Source: Lachnospiraceae bacterium (lineage in GTDB: Bacteria; Bacillota; Clostridia; Lachnospirales; Lachnospiraceae). From it: a DNA stretch of 64,000 nt. Both the position numbers and the translations under genes were made by a program. Below are positions 27,155 to 37,395 of the stretch, piece by piece; positions within the stretch are counted from its first letter, which is position 1; the number at the start of each line of letters is the position of its first letter. The notes beneath the pieces are model-generated. The model ran no database searches. It saw only the letters and a list, made by a program, of their open reading frames with translations, and had not been told where the DNA came from. Location: contig JAGBKB010000065.1 of NCBI GenBank assembly GCA_017934175.1, positions 21,710-85,709 on the forward strand. Direction: 5' to 3'.

Positions 27155-28729
27155 TTATAAAACTTCATATGTGTTTGTTGCTAAATTTTCATATAGTATA
27201 ATAGTATTGTTTCCTATATCATCTATTGGTATCTCACTCACATCTTCAACAATAATGATTTTTTTACCTACATTATTTTTATCATATATCTTAAATATAT
27301 ATTCAGCATAAAACTCATTCATATCAAAATACTTTTTTACTATATATATCTTTTTATTGTTAATCACTTCATCTAAACCATATTTACCAATAGTATTATC
27401 ATATATAGAATTAACTCTACTCATATCCATAAAACAATATATTTTGTCATAGTTTTTTCTATATGTAATCTCTACAGGAAGTCTACTTACAAATATCAAT
27501 ATCATTAATAGACATATTACAATTTTAGATAATAAATTATTTACACAGTTCATTATATAGGAACTCATATAGGACAAATATATGATTGAAATTGTAAAGC
27601 TTACATAGACAAATCTCATTTCAACCCTTATCGTAACACTTGACGCCCCAATACACATTGCTATAAATGATAAAAATATTAAGTCTGAAACATAATTCAA
27701 ATAATTATCATTATTTTTATGTTCTTTTACATCTTTATTAAAAAATATATTTTTTGTTTTAAATATAAAATAACATATGATAAATAATGAAATAATACCT
27801 ATAGAAGCATAAGTTGCTATTTTGATATTATTATCAACTATATCTCTAAATGCAATGCCAACTAAATGTTCAGGGCCTATATTGATTCCAAAAATAAATG
27901 CTACTTGTGTGAAACAATATTCTATGCACTGAATTAAACTAAATGTATTTTCCACATAGGTTCCACCTGTACCAGCAGGCATAACTTTCCCTATTGCAAT
28001 ATATCGTATATAGCATATAAATAATATTAGAACTATAAGCATTGCTAAACTTATAATTTTTCTTCTATTTATGAATTTATTGTCATTATCTTGTGATAAG
28101 AGCACTGCCATAGATATAGGAACTGCAAGTCCCAAAAACCTCTCATGCGTAAAGACAATGAGTAAATACATAATATAAAGTATAACTGTGTTAATTACAT
28201 TGTTCTTTTTATTATCTACTTCAATATTATCACTATTATAATTTTTTATTATATTTAATAATTTTAAACAGAAAAACAGTATTATCAATGAGAAAAATAA
28301 AGAAGTTGTTTCAAGATTTCCTATTCCTTGCCCTATTTGATAATAAGATAAATGAGATATTAAATATAATGAAGAAAAAATAATTGCAATTATTCTACCT
28401 GTTCTTAATCGTTTTATAAAATGATAAATAAATATTGCAACTAAACTATTATATAACTTATTAAAAATAATTATTTTAGATGGGTCAGTATCTATAATCA
28501 CATACATAATATACTGTATAGTTTCAAATATAGGTCTATATCTACTTGTTTCATAAAACTTAAAAGCAAATTCATAAAGATTTAGTCCTCTAAACCATGA
28601 CCAATGATATAAATCATCCATATATAGTGCTTTCATAACTATATCTTTATTCATATAAAAACATAAGCATATTAATAAAGCACCTACGATTACATATTCT
28701 ATTAGATTTTTAAAAATCTTTTTAACCAT
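27155..28729 (-). CDS. Polytopic membrane protein, possible GT-C glycosyltransferase
   Basis: A 524-residue protein with about 11-12 hydrophobic helices. I do not recognise it with certainty. The first periplasmic loop has MDDLYHWSWFRGL and then SRYRPIF, which resembles the acidic first loop of GT-C glycosyltransferases that use lipid-linked sugars. The C-terminal ~90 residues look soluble. It starts about 30 bases after the pantothenate kinase-like gene and ends 10 bases before guaA, probably in one long transcript. Confidence 0.55.
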   Translation of the reverse strand: MVKKIFKNLIEYVIVGALLICLCFYMNKDIVMKALYMDDLYHWSWFRGLNLYEFAFKFYETSRYRPIFETIQYIMYVIIDTDPSKIIIFNKLYNSLVAIFIYHFIKRLRTGRIIAIIFSSLYLISHLSYYQIGQGIGNLETTSLFFSLIILFFCLKLLNIIKNYNSDNIEVDNKKNNVINTVILYIMYLLIVFTHERFLGLAVPISMAVLLSQDNDNKFINRRKIISLAMLIVLILFICYIRYIAIGKVMPAGTGGTYVENTFSLIQCIEYCFTQVAFIFGINIGPEHLVGIAFRDIVDNNIKIATYASIGIISLFIICYFIFKTKNIFFNKDVKEHKNNDNYLNYVSDLIFLSFIAMCIGASSVTIRVEMRFVYVSFTISIIYLSYMSSYIMNCVNNLLSKIVICLLMILIFVSRLPVEITYRKNYDKIYCFMDMSRVNSIYDNTIGKYGLDEVINNKKIYIVKKYFDMNEFYAEYIFKIYDKNNVGKKIIIVEDVSEIPIDDIGNNTIILYENLATNTYEVL

Positions 28730-28760
28730 AATAATTATATTTTTTATGCAATTATAAAAA

Positions 28761-29621
28761 TTAATAATTCTTCCTTATATTTAGCAAATAATATTCCCAA
28801 GCACCAATAACAATAGCATATTCTGAATCATTTACAAAAGTAACTTTATTTCCTGTATAATTTGCAATAGTTTCTATGTTTTCTCTAACATAACTATCGC
28901 CAACCATAGTTCCTATATATATAATATCACCATCTTTATACAATGTTTTTACCAAAAGCGCAATATTTTCAAGTATCATATTGAGCACTGCTGCAATATA
29001 GTCTTCAGATTTTGCTGCCTTATATATTGCGGCAAAATTAGCCGCAGTTATATCTTTTGTCATATTAAGTATATTATCTTTACTTATGTCTCCAATCAGC
29101 AAATCTACATTATTTCTATTACCTTTTTTAGCCATATCAATTAAATTATTAAAACTTATTGTCGCATCATTTTTATCATTTATATTTGTAAGTATCGCTT
29201 TACCAAGTCCAACTAATGTTCCTCCTCCAAGACCTGTTCCACCAAGTCTTACAGTTTCTTTCATATCACTATATACAATAGTTGTTCCTGTTCCTATAGA
29301 TACAATTATTCCTTTTTCACTTTGTGATAATAAAAGACCTCCATATGCAATAGCATCAAACTCATTTACTTTTATAATATCTATGCCTTTATATTTATCA
29401 GTTAAATATGAACTACCTGTTCCTGTCACTACAATTTTATCTATTTCATCTATAACAATATTATATTTCTCAATTATATTATAAATAAATAAGGCAAAGT
29501 CAGTTGTTTTAATTCTTACTTTGCCAATTAATTCAATATTTGTTTCATCTTTATTTTCAGCAATCTTAAGTATAATTGCTTTTTGGTTTGTACTTCCTAA
29601 ATCTGCTGCAATAGTATACAT
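28761..29621 (-). CDS. coaW: Type II pantothenate kinase-like protein
   Basis: A 286-residue ASKHA-fold kinase: AADLGSTNQKAI phosphate-binding start, VTGTGSSYL, VNEFDAIAYGG, SIGTGTTIV and GGTGLGGGTLVGLG. These match type II pantothenate kinases (CoaW), which begin CoA synthesis. BadF/BadG-like ATPases share some motifs, so that is the alternative. It occupies the place where potD usually follows potC. Confidence 0.8.
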   Translation of the reverse strand: MYTIAADLGSTNQKAIILKIAENKDETNIELIGKVRIKTTDFALFIYNIIEKYNIVIDEIDKIVVTGTGSSYLTDKYKGIDIIKVNEFDAIAYGGLLLSQSEKGIIVSIGTGTTIVYSDMKETVRLGGTGLGGGTLVGLGKAILTNINDKNDATISFNNLIDMAKKGNRNNVDLLIGDISKDNILNMTKDITAANFAAIYKAAKSEDYIAAVLNMILENIALLVKTLYKDGDIIYIGTMVGDSYVRENIETIANYTGNKVTFVNDSEYAIVIGAWEYYLLNIRKNY

Positions 29622-29623
29622 TG

Positions 29624-30397
29624 TTACTCCTTCTCTCTATTTGCAACAAAATTAGTTATAATTAAAACTACTAACACTGCTACAAACATAATACTCGACA
29701 ACGCATACAATGATGGATTTAAACCTCTCTTAACCTGTGCATATACAAGTGTAGATATAGTATTTATTCCTGCTCCCCTTGTAAAATGAGTTATAATAAA
29801 ATCATCAAGACTCATAGTAACTGCAAGCATAAAGCCACTAACTACTCCTGGCATAATCTCTGGCAAAACTACCTTAAAAAATGCCTGTCGACTCGTAGCG
29901 CCAAGGTCTCTTGCTGCTTCATACTCATATCTTGATGAACCTTTAAGTTTTGGCAAAACTGATAATATAACATATGGTATGTTAAATGTGATATGTGATA
30001 TAAGCACTGTCCCAAATGATAGTGATATTCCAAAAGTTATAAAGCATAGCATTAATGAAATACCAGTAGCAACATCTGCATTTAACATAGGGATGTTAGT
30101 TATACTCAAGTAAATTGTTCTTGTCCTCCGTGGCATATTACTTATAGCAACTGCTGCCATTGTACCTATAACTACAGCAACAAGTGAAGATATAAGCGCT
30201 ATAAGAATAGTATTTTGAAGAGCCGAAACAATATTTCTATCAGAGAACATTTGTTGATACCATTTTAACGAAAATCCAGTAAAATTAACTCTTGACTTTG
30301 AAGCATTAAAAGAAAGAACTACCATAACTATTATTGGAATATATGTAAAAAGTAGTATTAATGTCAAATATGAATGTTTTAAAATCTTTCTCATCAT
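29624..30397 (-). CDS. potC: Spermidine/putrescine ABC permease PotC
   Basis: A 257-residue, six-helix permease; ends of helices and the docking loop EAARDLGATSRQAFFKVVLPE are typical. With PotB it makes the polyamine channel. A potD binding protein would normally be the next gene but is not in the window. Confidence 0.9.
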   Translation of the reverse strand: MMRKILKHSYLTLILLFTYIPIIVMVVLSFNASKSRVNFTGFSLKWYQQMFSDRNIVSALQNTILIALISSLVAVVIGTMAAVAISNMPRRTRTIYLSITNIPMLNADVATGISLMLCFITFGISLSFGTVLISHITFNIPYVILSVLPKLKGSSRYEYEAARDLGATSRQAFFKVVLPEIMPGVVSGFMLAVTMSLDDFIITHFTRGAGINTISTLVYAQVKRGLNPSLYALSSIMFVAVLVVLIITNFVANREKE

Positions 30398-31221
30398 ATA
30401 ATTATTGAATCCTCATCTTTATCTGTCCACTTATTGGTGATTCCCATTACTACAAATATAAATATTATAAGCACAAGCGAAAGTCCTGAACCTAAATGCC
30501 AATTTGATGTAGTCAAAAACTCTTGTTCTATTACATTTCCTATCAACAAGTAAAGTCCTCCACCAAGCATAAATGAGATTGCTACAGTAGTAAGTGATGG
30601 TATAAATACCATAGTTATTCCTGATACCATACCTGGTATACTAAGAGGAAAAATAACTCTTGTAAACACTTGTAGTTCATTTGCCCCCAAATCTCTCGCT
30701 CCATTTAATGTATCATCATTAATTTTCATAAGTGAATTATATAATGGCAAAATCATAAAAGGCAAAAAATCATATACCATACCAAGTATTATTGCAGTTT
30801 CAGTATTGACAATATTTATATTAGGTAATTTTAGATAAGTTAATATTAAATTTATAACACCTTTTTTCTCAATAAGTGTAAGCCAAGCATATATTCTTAA
30901 AAGCCCATTCATCCACATTGGCAATATAAATATATATACAATAAATGATGATTTTTTAGTTTTGCTGTTTCTAAAAATCAGTGCTATAGGATATGCTAAA
31001 ATTATACAGATTAATGTACTTATAAATGCTAATTTAAATGCCTTTAAAAAACTTCTAAAATGTATAGGATTGAAAAAACTAATTACATTATCAAGTGTAA
31101 ATACATTTTTGTCATTTGTAAGTCCATAATAAACAACAAATATAAGGGGTATTATTATAAATCCTACCATCCATATTGTATATGGTGCTGCTATTAATTT
31201 GTTTCTACTTTTACTATTCAC
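30394..31221 (-). CDS. potB: Spermidine/putrescine ABC permease PotB
   Basis: A 275-residue, six-helix permease with loop NGARDLGANELQVFTRVIFP. It overlaps potC by four bases and potA by one, so the three are translationally coupled. Confidence 0.9.
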   Translation of the reverse strand: MNSKSRNKLIAAPYTIWMVGFIIIPLIFVVYYGLTNDKNVFTLDNVISFFNPIHFRSFLKAFKLAFISTLICIILAYPIALIFRNSKTKKSSFIVYIFILPMWMNGLLRIYAWLTLIEKKGVINLILTYLKLPNINIVNTETAIILGMVYDFLPFMILPLYNSLMKINDDTLNGARDLGANELQVFTRVIFPLSIPGMVSGITMVFIPSLTTVAISFMLGGGLYLLIGNVIEQEFLTTSNWHLGSGLSLVLIIFIFVVMGITNKWTDKDEDSIII

Positions 31222-32318
31222 TATTCTTCTGCCTCATCATCTATAGGGTCAATGGCTGCCTCATCTTCTGAAGTTGGTTTATTCATAATCTGTATATTTT
31301 CTGGGGCAACATATATTCCCACTTCTTTTCCAGGCTCATGTAGACTGGTTGAATGTACTAACCATTCTTTTCCATCATCAGTCACACAAAGCATCTCATA
31401 CATTTCACCTTTAAATATAACATGTGTCATTCTTCCATGTAATATTGCTTTTTCATCATTAGGTTCAACTATTATTACATCTTCTGGTCTTATAACTATA
31501 TCAACAGGTTTATTCTTACCAAATCCTGCATCAACACATTTAAATTTTTTACCAACTATTTCAACCACATAATCATCAATCATTATGCCATCTACTATAT
31601 TACTATCTCCAATAAAAGTTGCCACAAACGCATTTTCTGGTTCATTATATATTTGCTCTGGTGTTCCCATCTGCTGTATATACCCTTGGTTCATAACGAC
31701 AATAGTATCTGACATAGTAAGTGCTTCTTCTTGGTCATGAGTTACATATATAAATGTTATGCCAAGTTCATTTTTAAGTCTTATAAGTTCATACTGCATT
31801 TCTTGGCGAAGTTTTAAATCAAGTGCTCCAAGTGGTTCATCAAGCAATAATAATTTAGGTTCATTAACTATTGCTCTTGCTATCGCTATTCTTTGCTGTT
31901 GTCCACCTGATAAAGCATTTATGTCTCTCTTTTCATATCCTTCAAGATTTACAAGTTTTAATGCATATTTAATCTTATCATCTATATAACTTTTACTTTT
32001 CTTTTTAATTTTTAATCCGAATGCTATATTATCAGCAACATTCATATGTGGAAAAAGTGCATACTTTTGAAAAACAGTATTTAGTTGCCTTTTTTCTGGT
32101 GGCAAATGAGTAATATCTTTACCATCAAAAAAAACTTGCCCCTTATCCGGAATTAAGAAACCACCTATCATCCTAAGTGTAGTAGTTTTCCCGCATCCAG
32201 AAGGTCCAAGTAATGTAACAAAAGAATTCTCTTTAATTGATAAATTTAAATCATCAATTACCATTTCACCATCAAAATATTTGGTGATATTAACTAAATC
32301 AATTAATTTGTTTTCCAA
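31221..32318 (-). CDS. potA: Spermidine/putrescine ABC ATPase PotA
   Basis: A 365-residue ABC ATPase: Walker [10 protein letters not shown], signature LSGGQQQR, Walker [12 protein letters not shown] and a C-terminal TOBE-type regulatory domain ending in an acidic tail. The start is TTG at 32318; GAGAGG upstream fits better an ATG five bases earlier that opens a six-residue reading frame overlapping the TTG. Two micro-ORFs precede it, suggesting translational control. Confidence 0.93.
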   Translation of the reverse strand: MENKLIDLVNITKYFDGEMVIDDLNLSIKENSFVTLLGPSGCGKTTTLRMIGGFLIPDKGQVFFDGKDITHLPPEKRQLNTVFQKYALFPHMNVADNIAFGLKIKKKSKSYIDDKIKYALKLVNLEGYEKRDINALSGGQQQRIAIARAIVNEPKLLLLDEPLGALDLKLRQEMQYELIRLKNELGITFIYVTHDQEEALTMSDTIVVMNQGYIQQMGTPEQIYNEPENAFVATFIGDSNIVDGIMIDDYVVEIVGKKFKCVDAGFGKNKPVDIVIRPEDVIIVEPNDEKAILHGRMTHVIFKGEMYEMLCVTDDGKEWLVHSTSLHEPGKEVGIYVAPENIQIMNKPTSEDEAAIDPIDDEAEE

Positions 32319-32323
32319 CTCAT
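32303..32323 (-). CDS. Micro-ORF 2 overlapping the potA start (MSWKTN)
   Basis: ATG-AGT-TGG-AAA-ACA-AAT-TAA lies five bases after GAGAGG and overlaps the potA TTG in another frame. If translated, ribosomes would have to re-initiate or slip to make PotA. Confidence 0.4.
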   Translation of the reverse strand: MSWKTN

Positions 32324-32325
32324 AT

Positions 32326-32343
32326 TTACCTCTCAGGGAACAT
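32326..32343 (-). CDS. Micro-ORF 1 in the potA leader (MFPER)
   Basis: ATG-TTC-CCT-GAG-AGG-TAA, five bases after AGGAAGG. Its last codons form the ribosome site for micro-ORF 2. The start codon sits in the loop region of a short hairpin (GGAAC-TTAT-GTTCC). Confidence 0.45.
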   Translation of the reverse strand: MFPER

Positions 32344-32377
32344 AAGTTCCTTCCTTCATTAAAGTCGATAGAGTATA

Positions 32378-32406
32378 ATTATATATTATATTTAATCAAT
32401 AATCAA
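32378..32406 (-). promoter_or_regulatory. potABC promoter
   Basis: TTGATT (32406-32401) and TATAAT (32383-32378) with a 17-base spacer, upstream of the two micro-ORFs. Confidence 0.7.
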
Positions 32407-33095
32407 GTATTAAAAATAACCGTATTTCTTGCATTTGATAGTAATATCAGTGATATTATAGCCATAGCAATTAAATATAAAAATGTCATACTAAAACTTA
32501 CTATAACTCTATTTAAACTTATTAAGTTTATAGCCATAAATACAAAACTTATAACATAAGCAACCGTAAGCGATACATTTTTATCTAGTATCATAGATGA
32601 AATATATATACATATAGATGATATAAAAATTGCAAACATTATCAATATAATAAGAAGCCTAATAATCTTCATAATGCTAAATCCGCCAAAATAAAATGAT
32701 ATACTAATAATAGGAAATGTTGATATAAGAAGTATCATTAAAGTTCTTATACCTCTTAAAAATACAGCAAATACTATTTCACGAATAGATACTCTTACAG
32801 AAAGCAAATGCTCTATAATATTATTTTCATATAATTTATTGAGTGTGTTGGATAAAAAAAATGGCGAATAAGCACATATAATTAATGACAATAATACAAT
32901 CGATAAATTATAAAAAAATCTAACTTGAATATAGTCTATTTCGCCGTTTAATCTACCATTTGAAATTATCATATTGGCATACATCAAAACAATAAGTGAT
33001 AGTATAACATTTTGTATTACCATCATTATAATTAAAACTCTTTGCTTTAAGAAAGAATCATTTAATCTTTTTAGAATTATCATTACATTTCTCAT
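32403..33095 (-). CDS. ABC-2 type permease
   Basis: A 230-residue membrane protein with about six helices; follows an ABC ATPase gene by three bases. It should be the channel half of an ABC-2 exporter, similar in arrangement to gliding/antibiotic exporters with an auxiliary exported protein (767 residues, upstream). The substrate is unknown. Confidence 0.75.
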   Translation of the reverse strand: MRNVMIILKRLNDSFLKQRVLIIMMVIQNVILSLIVLMYANMIISNGRLNGEIDYIQVRFFYNLSIVLLSLIICAYSPFFLSNTLNKLYENNIIEHLLSVRVSIREIVFAVFLRGIRTLMILLISTFPIISISFYFGGFSIMKIIRLLIILIMFAIFISSICIYISSMILDKNVSLTVAYVISFVFMAINLISLNRVIVSFSMTFLYLIAMAIISLILLSNARNTVIFNT

Positions 33096-33098
33096 ATA

Positions 33099-34025
33099 CT
33101 ATCCCACTAATCGTTCAAATAACTGTTCAAATCTTGCTCTTTGTCTTTTAAATGAATAAACTTTTATTCCATTATTAATTAAACTATTTAATATTTCACT
33201 TTCCAATTTATCTCGTTTAGTAGTGCTGGATAACTTTGTAGAAATAGTAAAAGAAATAGAATTGTCACTATAGATAATATCATTGACATATTCATTTTGT
33301 TTCAATATTTGTAAAGCATCACTAAGCCCATCAATAATATCCACTTGCACTTTTTTGCTAATTTCTGCAGCATCATACACTGATTCTTTATCACCAAAAA
33401 TTACAACAGAACCATTTTCTATCACACCTATATGAGTCACTATTTCTTCTAAATAGTTTAAACTTCTTGCAGCAAATATTAATGTTTTTTTACCAATAAT
33501 ATTTTTGATATATCCCATTATCTTTTCATTAAACTCATCATTGTCATATGTAAATACATCATCAAATAATATAATAGGAGGGTCATTAATAAGTATCCTA
33601 ATAAACTCAACCATCTTATAATCATAAATATCAAGCATATTGATATTAGTATATTTATACGACATAATTGAAAAACTCTTTAATTTTTCATCAATAAATG
33701 ATTCAAGTTCTTTTTTATTATACTTATTATAAATTGCACCATAGAACTTTAAATATTCATCCACAGTAATTTCTGAATCAATTTCCCTATCTTCATGTAG
33801 TATATCTGCTATAATTTTATTATTGTATTTTATATCTTCACCATCAATTAATATTTCACCATAATAATTTTGATATACACCTGATATTGCTTTTAATATT
33901 GAACTTTTACCAGAGTTTTCATTTCCGAGAATACAAACAACTGAATTATCACTAATCTCAAGTGATACATTATTTAGTATATCTATTCCATACCTATTAA
34001 GTTTTAATTCTTTAATATTTATCAT
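33099..34025 (-). CDS. ABC transporter ATPase (divergent)
   Basis: A 308-residue ATPase: Walker A GNENSGKSS and Walker B IILFDDVFTYD; the ABC signature is poorly conserved (NINMLDIYDYKMVEFIR in its place). It is adjacent to the permease and probably powers it. It overlaps the upstream gene by four bases. Confidence 0.8.
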   Translation of the reverse strand: MINIKELKLNRYGIDILNNVSLEISDNSVVCILGNENSGKSSILKAISGVYQNYYGEILIDGEDIKYNNKIIADILHEDREIDSEITVDEYLKFYGAIYNKYNKKELESFIDEKLKSFSIMSYKYTNINMLDIYDYKMVEFIRILINDPPIILFDDVFTYDNDEFNEKIMGYIKNIIGKKTLIFAARSLNYLEEIVTHIGVIENGSVVIFGDKESVYDAAEISKKVQVDIIDGLSDALQILKQNEYVNDIIYSDNSISFTISTKLSSTTKRDKLESEILNSLINNGIKVYSFKRQRARFEQLFERLVG

Positions 34026-36325
34026 CTGTTTCCTATCGCTCTTAAAATTGGGACACTAATTTTTCTATATAAAGGGTCACGTATCATTTCACTAAATCTT
34101 AATATTATCTTATTGTCTAATAAATACTCTTGTAACTTACTGTCACTTATTTCATCACTACTAAATTTTTCATAGTTATTAGTCAATCTATTTAGTATCT
34201 CTACATTTCCATAAAATGGCACATCAAACTCTATTTGTCCATAGTCATAACTGTCCATCTTTTCAATATAAATCTTACTTAAACTCAATTCTTTATCAAA
34301 AGAATACTCATTTATGAGCACAGTATTTCCATCAGTCGTATTATTTACAATATCATAATTGCCCTCTATAGTATTAACTTCATTTTCAAGTGAGCAAAAG
34401 TCTTCATTGTTATCAGTCATCTGTATATAGTCATTATTAACTTTTGTCACAATCAATGTTCTACCAAAGACTTCCCCCACATCTGAAGAATTAATATCAA
34501 TAGTAAGATTATCATCAATAAATCCAAATAGCAACCCATAATCATAGTAGCCAAGTACATTTTCATCCAAATAATATTTTACTATGTTTCTATTATTTTC
34601 ATCCGCAATTATGTCAGAAAGCATAGCATTGTTATTTATAGTAGAGCCTATTGCATTGGCTCTTGAAAGTGATATGCTGTGATTTGACTCTATATCTCCT
34701 ATTTTTAATATCTTTCCATATAATAATAAACTTGCATCCTTTAAAGTTATATCCATATTATTGGTAATTCTGCCAACTACTTCACCATTAAATCTTTTAA
34801 AAGATGCATCTATGCTATAAATATCATTTAAATAGTTATTATTCTCGTATAAAAAAACATTTGAATCAAAATCATTGGCATTTTCAATACTTACATTTGT
34901 CCTATCATCTATATCAGTAAATGTAGTTGTTTTAGATTCTGCACGATTTATAAAATTAAAACTTACAATAGGTTCTTTATTATTCTTTAAAATAGGATTT
35001 AGCGAATTATTTTTATTTGTATCAAATGAATAATTACCACTCTCACTTGTTCTAAAGTTTAAGAACGCCATTTCCTTTGCATTTGATTCTTTTATATTTA
35101 CTATACTCAAGTATGTCAAGAAAGTATTTTTTTTCATAGTTGAATATCCTATGGAGAACATAACTATTGTACATATGATTGAAAAAATAACGGCTAATTT
35201 GCCATACTGTTCTCTCATATTCATATTTCTGAGTAGCACATACAAAATAAGTGTTAAAAACAATACATAGAAAATAAGGAAAGCAGTTAACATAAATATA
35301 TCCGGCAATTTATATCTATCTATCATATTAAGCAAATTACTTATATTGTAGTAGTCACTATTGATACGAGTATTGTAACTATTGCTTGCTTTTATAAAGT
35401 AATTTGTATCCAGACATTTTTCAAATAAGTCATTAAACAATTTATTGGCATTATTTTGTTTTACCATTTGGTTAAAATTATAATTTGTAAAAAGTACTTT
35501 CCCATCTCCTATATTTAAAACATTTGCTATGGTATTTCCTTTTTCATCTAAAACTTTATAAGCATTATCAAAACTATATGGTTCCCTACTATTATTTCTG
35601 TCATAGTGAACATAACTTTGTAAAAAACTTGGTATAAAATCATATTTATTGTTATTGTCAAGACTTATAATAATAGGTTTGCCTTGAGACACAAAAGAAT
35701 ATAGTGACTGGTTAATATCTTCTAAATTCTCTGTCCTATTAATTTCTGTAAGTATCAACATATCTAATACATTTAAAAGTTTTTGATTTAAAACAACATT
35801 ATCAATACTTACTTCCGTTAACTTTATTTGCATATTTGCTTTTTCTACATTTAAATTGTCCATATAAGATAAAGAGCCAAAATCATATGTAATAGCACCA
35901 ATAAGCAACCTATCGCTATAATATGATAAATCAATATTTGTTCTTTCACTTGCAACTATCTCTTCACGCCTATTATATAAATTAAACACAACTGTATTTG
36001 AAAGATTAGAAATTGATATATTTCTGCTATATGATACATTTGACTTTTCAGGTATCTCTACATCTATCCTATAAGTATAGATAGAATTGTTATTTTCAAA
36101 TACATTTAGTGTCAAGTAACCAACAAACACTTGTGAATCTCTATTTTCTATATTAATATTTATTGGCAAGTCACTAAAGTTTTTAGCGACATTCCTTATG
36201 CCATAATTATATGTCAAATTAATATTTTCAGCAAAAACTGAAAATGCTAAAGTAAATACAAACAAAACAATGGTACATGCAAAGGTAAATAAATATTTAG
36301 TTTTATTATATGCATTATTTATCAT
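34022..36325 (-). CDS. Large membrane-anchored exported protein, ABC-linked
   Basis: A 767-residue protein. Residues about 10-32 are a signal-type helix; a second membrane region near residues 340-400 has two helices (FLIFYVLFLTLILYVLL and LAVIFSIICTIVMFSIGYS). The outer parts are rich in Asn and Asp with many beta-like repeats. Similar large proteins accompany ABC-2 exporters (ABC_transp_aux type), which is the basis for the inference of an auxiliary subunit. It overlaps the ATPase and the histidine kinase by four bases each. Confidence 0.6.
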   Translation of the reverse strand: MINNAYNKTKYLFTFACTIVLFVFTLAFSVFAENINLTYNYGIRNVAKNFSDLPININIENRDSQVFVGYLTLNVFENNNSIYTYRIDVEIPEKSNVSYSRNISISNLSNTVVFNLYNRREEIVASERTNIDLSYYSDRLLIGAITYDFGSLSYMDNLNVEKANMQIKLTEVSIDNVVLNQKLLNVLDMLILTEINRTENLEDINQSLYSFVSQGKPIIISLDNNNKYDFIPSFLQSYVHYDRNNSREPYSFDNAYKVLDEKGNTIANVLNIGDGKVLFTNYNFNQMVKQNNANKLFNDLFEKCLDTNYFIKASNSYNTRINSDYYNISNLLNMIDRYKLPDIFMLTAFLIFYVLFLTLILYVLLRNMNMREQYGKLAVIFSIICTIVMFSIGYSTMKKNTFLTYLSIVNIKESNAKEMAFLNFRTSESGNYSFDTNKNNSLNPILKNNKEPIVSFNFINRAESKTTTFTDIDDRTNVSIENANDFDSNVFLYENNNYLNDIYSIDASFKRFNGEVVGRITNNMDITLKDASLLLYGKILKIGDIESNHSISLSRANAIGSTINNNAMLSDIIADENNRNIVKYYLDENVLGYYDYGLLFGFIDDNLTIDINSSDVGEVFGRTLIVTKVNNDYIQMTDNNEDFCSLENEVNTIEGNYDIVNNTTDGNTVLINEYSFDKELSLSKIYIEKMDSYDYGQIEFDVPFYGNVEILNRLTNNYEKFSSDEISDSKLQEYLLDNKIILRFSEMIRDPLYRKISVPILRAIGNR

Positions 36326-37395
36326 AAATCGCTCTTAAGTGTTACTTTAAATACTGTACCATCTGTATCTGACTTTACAGTTATTTCTCCACCATGTAAT
36401 TCAACTATACTTTTAGCAATGGCAAGACCAAGCCCAGTGCCACCAGTTTCACTGGTTCTTGAGTTATCAACTCTATAAAACTTATCAAAAATCTTTTTAA
36501 GTGATTGTTCAGGTATAAGTTTACCAAAATTAATTACACTAATTTCAACTTTTGATAATTCTTCAATACTTTTTAGTTTTACAACTATATTCTTACCATC
36601 TTTACCATATTTTATAGCATTATTAATCAAATTTTCAAATAATCTCACTATGAGTTTTGGGTCAAGGTCCATCATCTTGGAACTAACATTACTTTGCAAA
36701 CTATACTCCAGATTATTTGTTTCAAAAAGTGGATATAATTCTGAAAGTAATTGATTTAAAAGTTCTACAATATCTATCCTTTCTTTTTTCAATACTAATT
36801 CATCACCATAATTCATCTTTGTAAATGAAAATAAGTCCTCAATAAGCACTTCCAACTTTTTAGACTTTTCAAATGCTATAGATAAATAATTATTTTTCTT
36901 TTCCTCATCAAGTGTTTTATTATTCACGAGTATATCAAGATAACCAATTATAGAAGTAAGGGGCGTTCTCAAATCATGTGCAATATTTGTTATAAGTTCA
37001 TTTTTAGTCTTTTCACTCTCTTTTTCGCTTATAATCAGTTTATTGATAGTATCCTGCATAAGATTAATATTCAATGCCATAAGTGATAATTCATCATCAC
37101 CTTTTGCTTCTATCTTACTATTTAAATCACCTTTTGAGATTCTTTCAATTCCAAGAAAAATCTCATCCAAATAATGATTTCTCTTACGTTCCAATGCAAT
37201 AAATGTAAGTGCAAATACGATAACACCAAATGCCAAAAAAAGTATAATAGAATATAGATTGACATTCTCTTTATTATCTTCTATGATAATAGTGTTGTAA
37301 ACTAAAAATGAAGTAAATGCAAATAATATGACACTTGCAAATACAACATTTATAACAAATCTACTATAATAATTTTTAAATAATCTATTTCTCAA
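36322..37395 (-). CDS. Sensor histidine kinase (HAMP, HisKA, HATPase)
   Basis: A 357-residue kinase: two N-terminal helices with a very short external loop, a HAMP-like linker (RISKGDLNSKIEAKGDDEL), HisKA box NIAHDLRTPLTS with the phospho-accepting His, N-box NLINNAIKYG and GGTGLGLAIAKS. The short loop suggests an intramembrane-sensing kinase of the VanS/BceS style. It shares four bases with the exported protein and overlaps its response regulator by 11, so it probably senses something at the envelope linked to the ABC module. Confidence 0.93.
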   Translation of the reverse strand: MRNRLFKNYYSRFVINVVFASVILFAFTSFLVYNTIIIEDNKENVNLYSIILFLAFGVIVFALTFIALERKRNHYLDEIFLGIERISKGDLNSKIEAKGDDELSLMALNINLMQDTINKLIISEKESEKTKNELITNIAHDLRTPLTSIIGYLDILVNNKTLDEEKKNNYLSIAFEKSKKLEVLIEDLFSFTKMNYGDELVLKKERIDIVELLNQLLSELYPLFETNNLEYSLQSNVSSKMMDLDPKLIVRLFENLINNAIKYGKDGKNIVVKLKSIEELSKVEISVINFGKLIPEQSLKKIFDKFYRVDNSRTSETGGTGLGLAIAKSIVELHGGEITVKSDTDGTVFKVTLKSDL

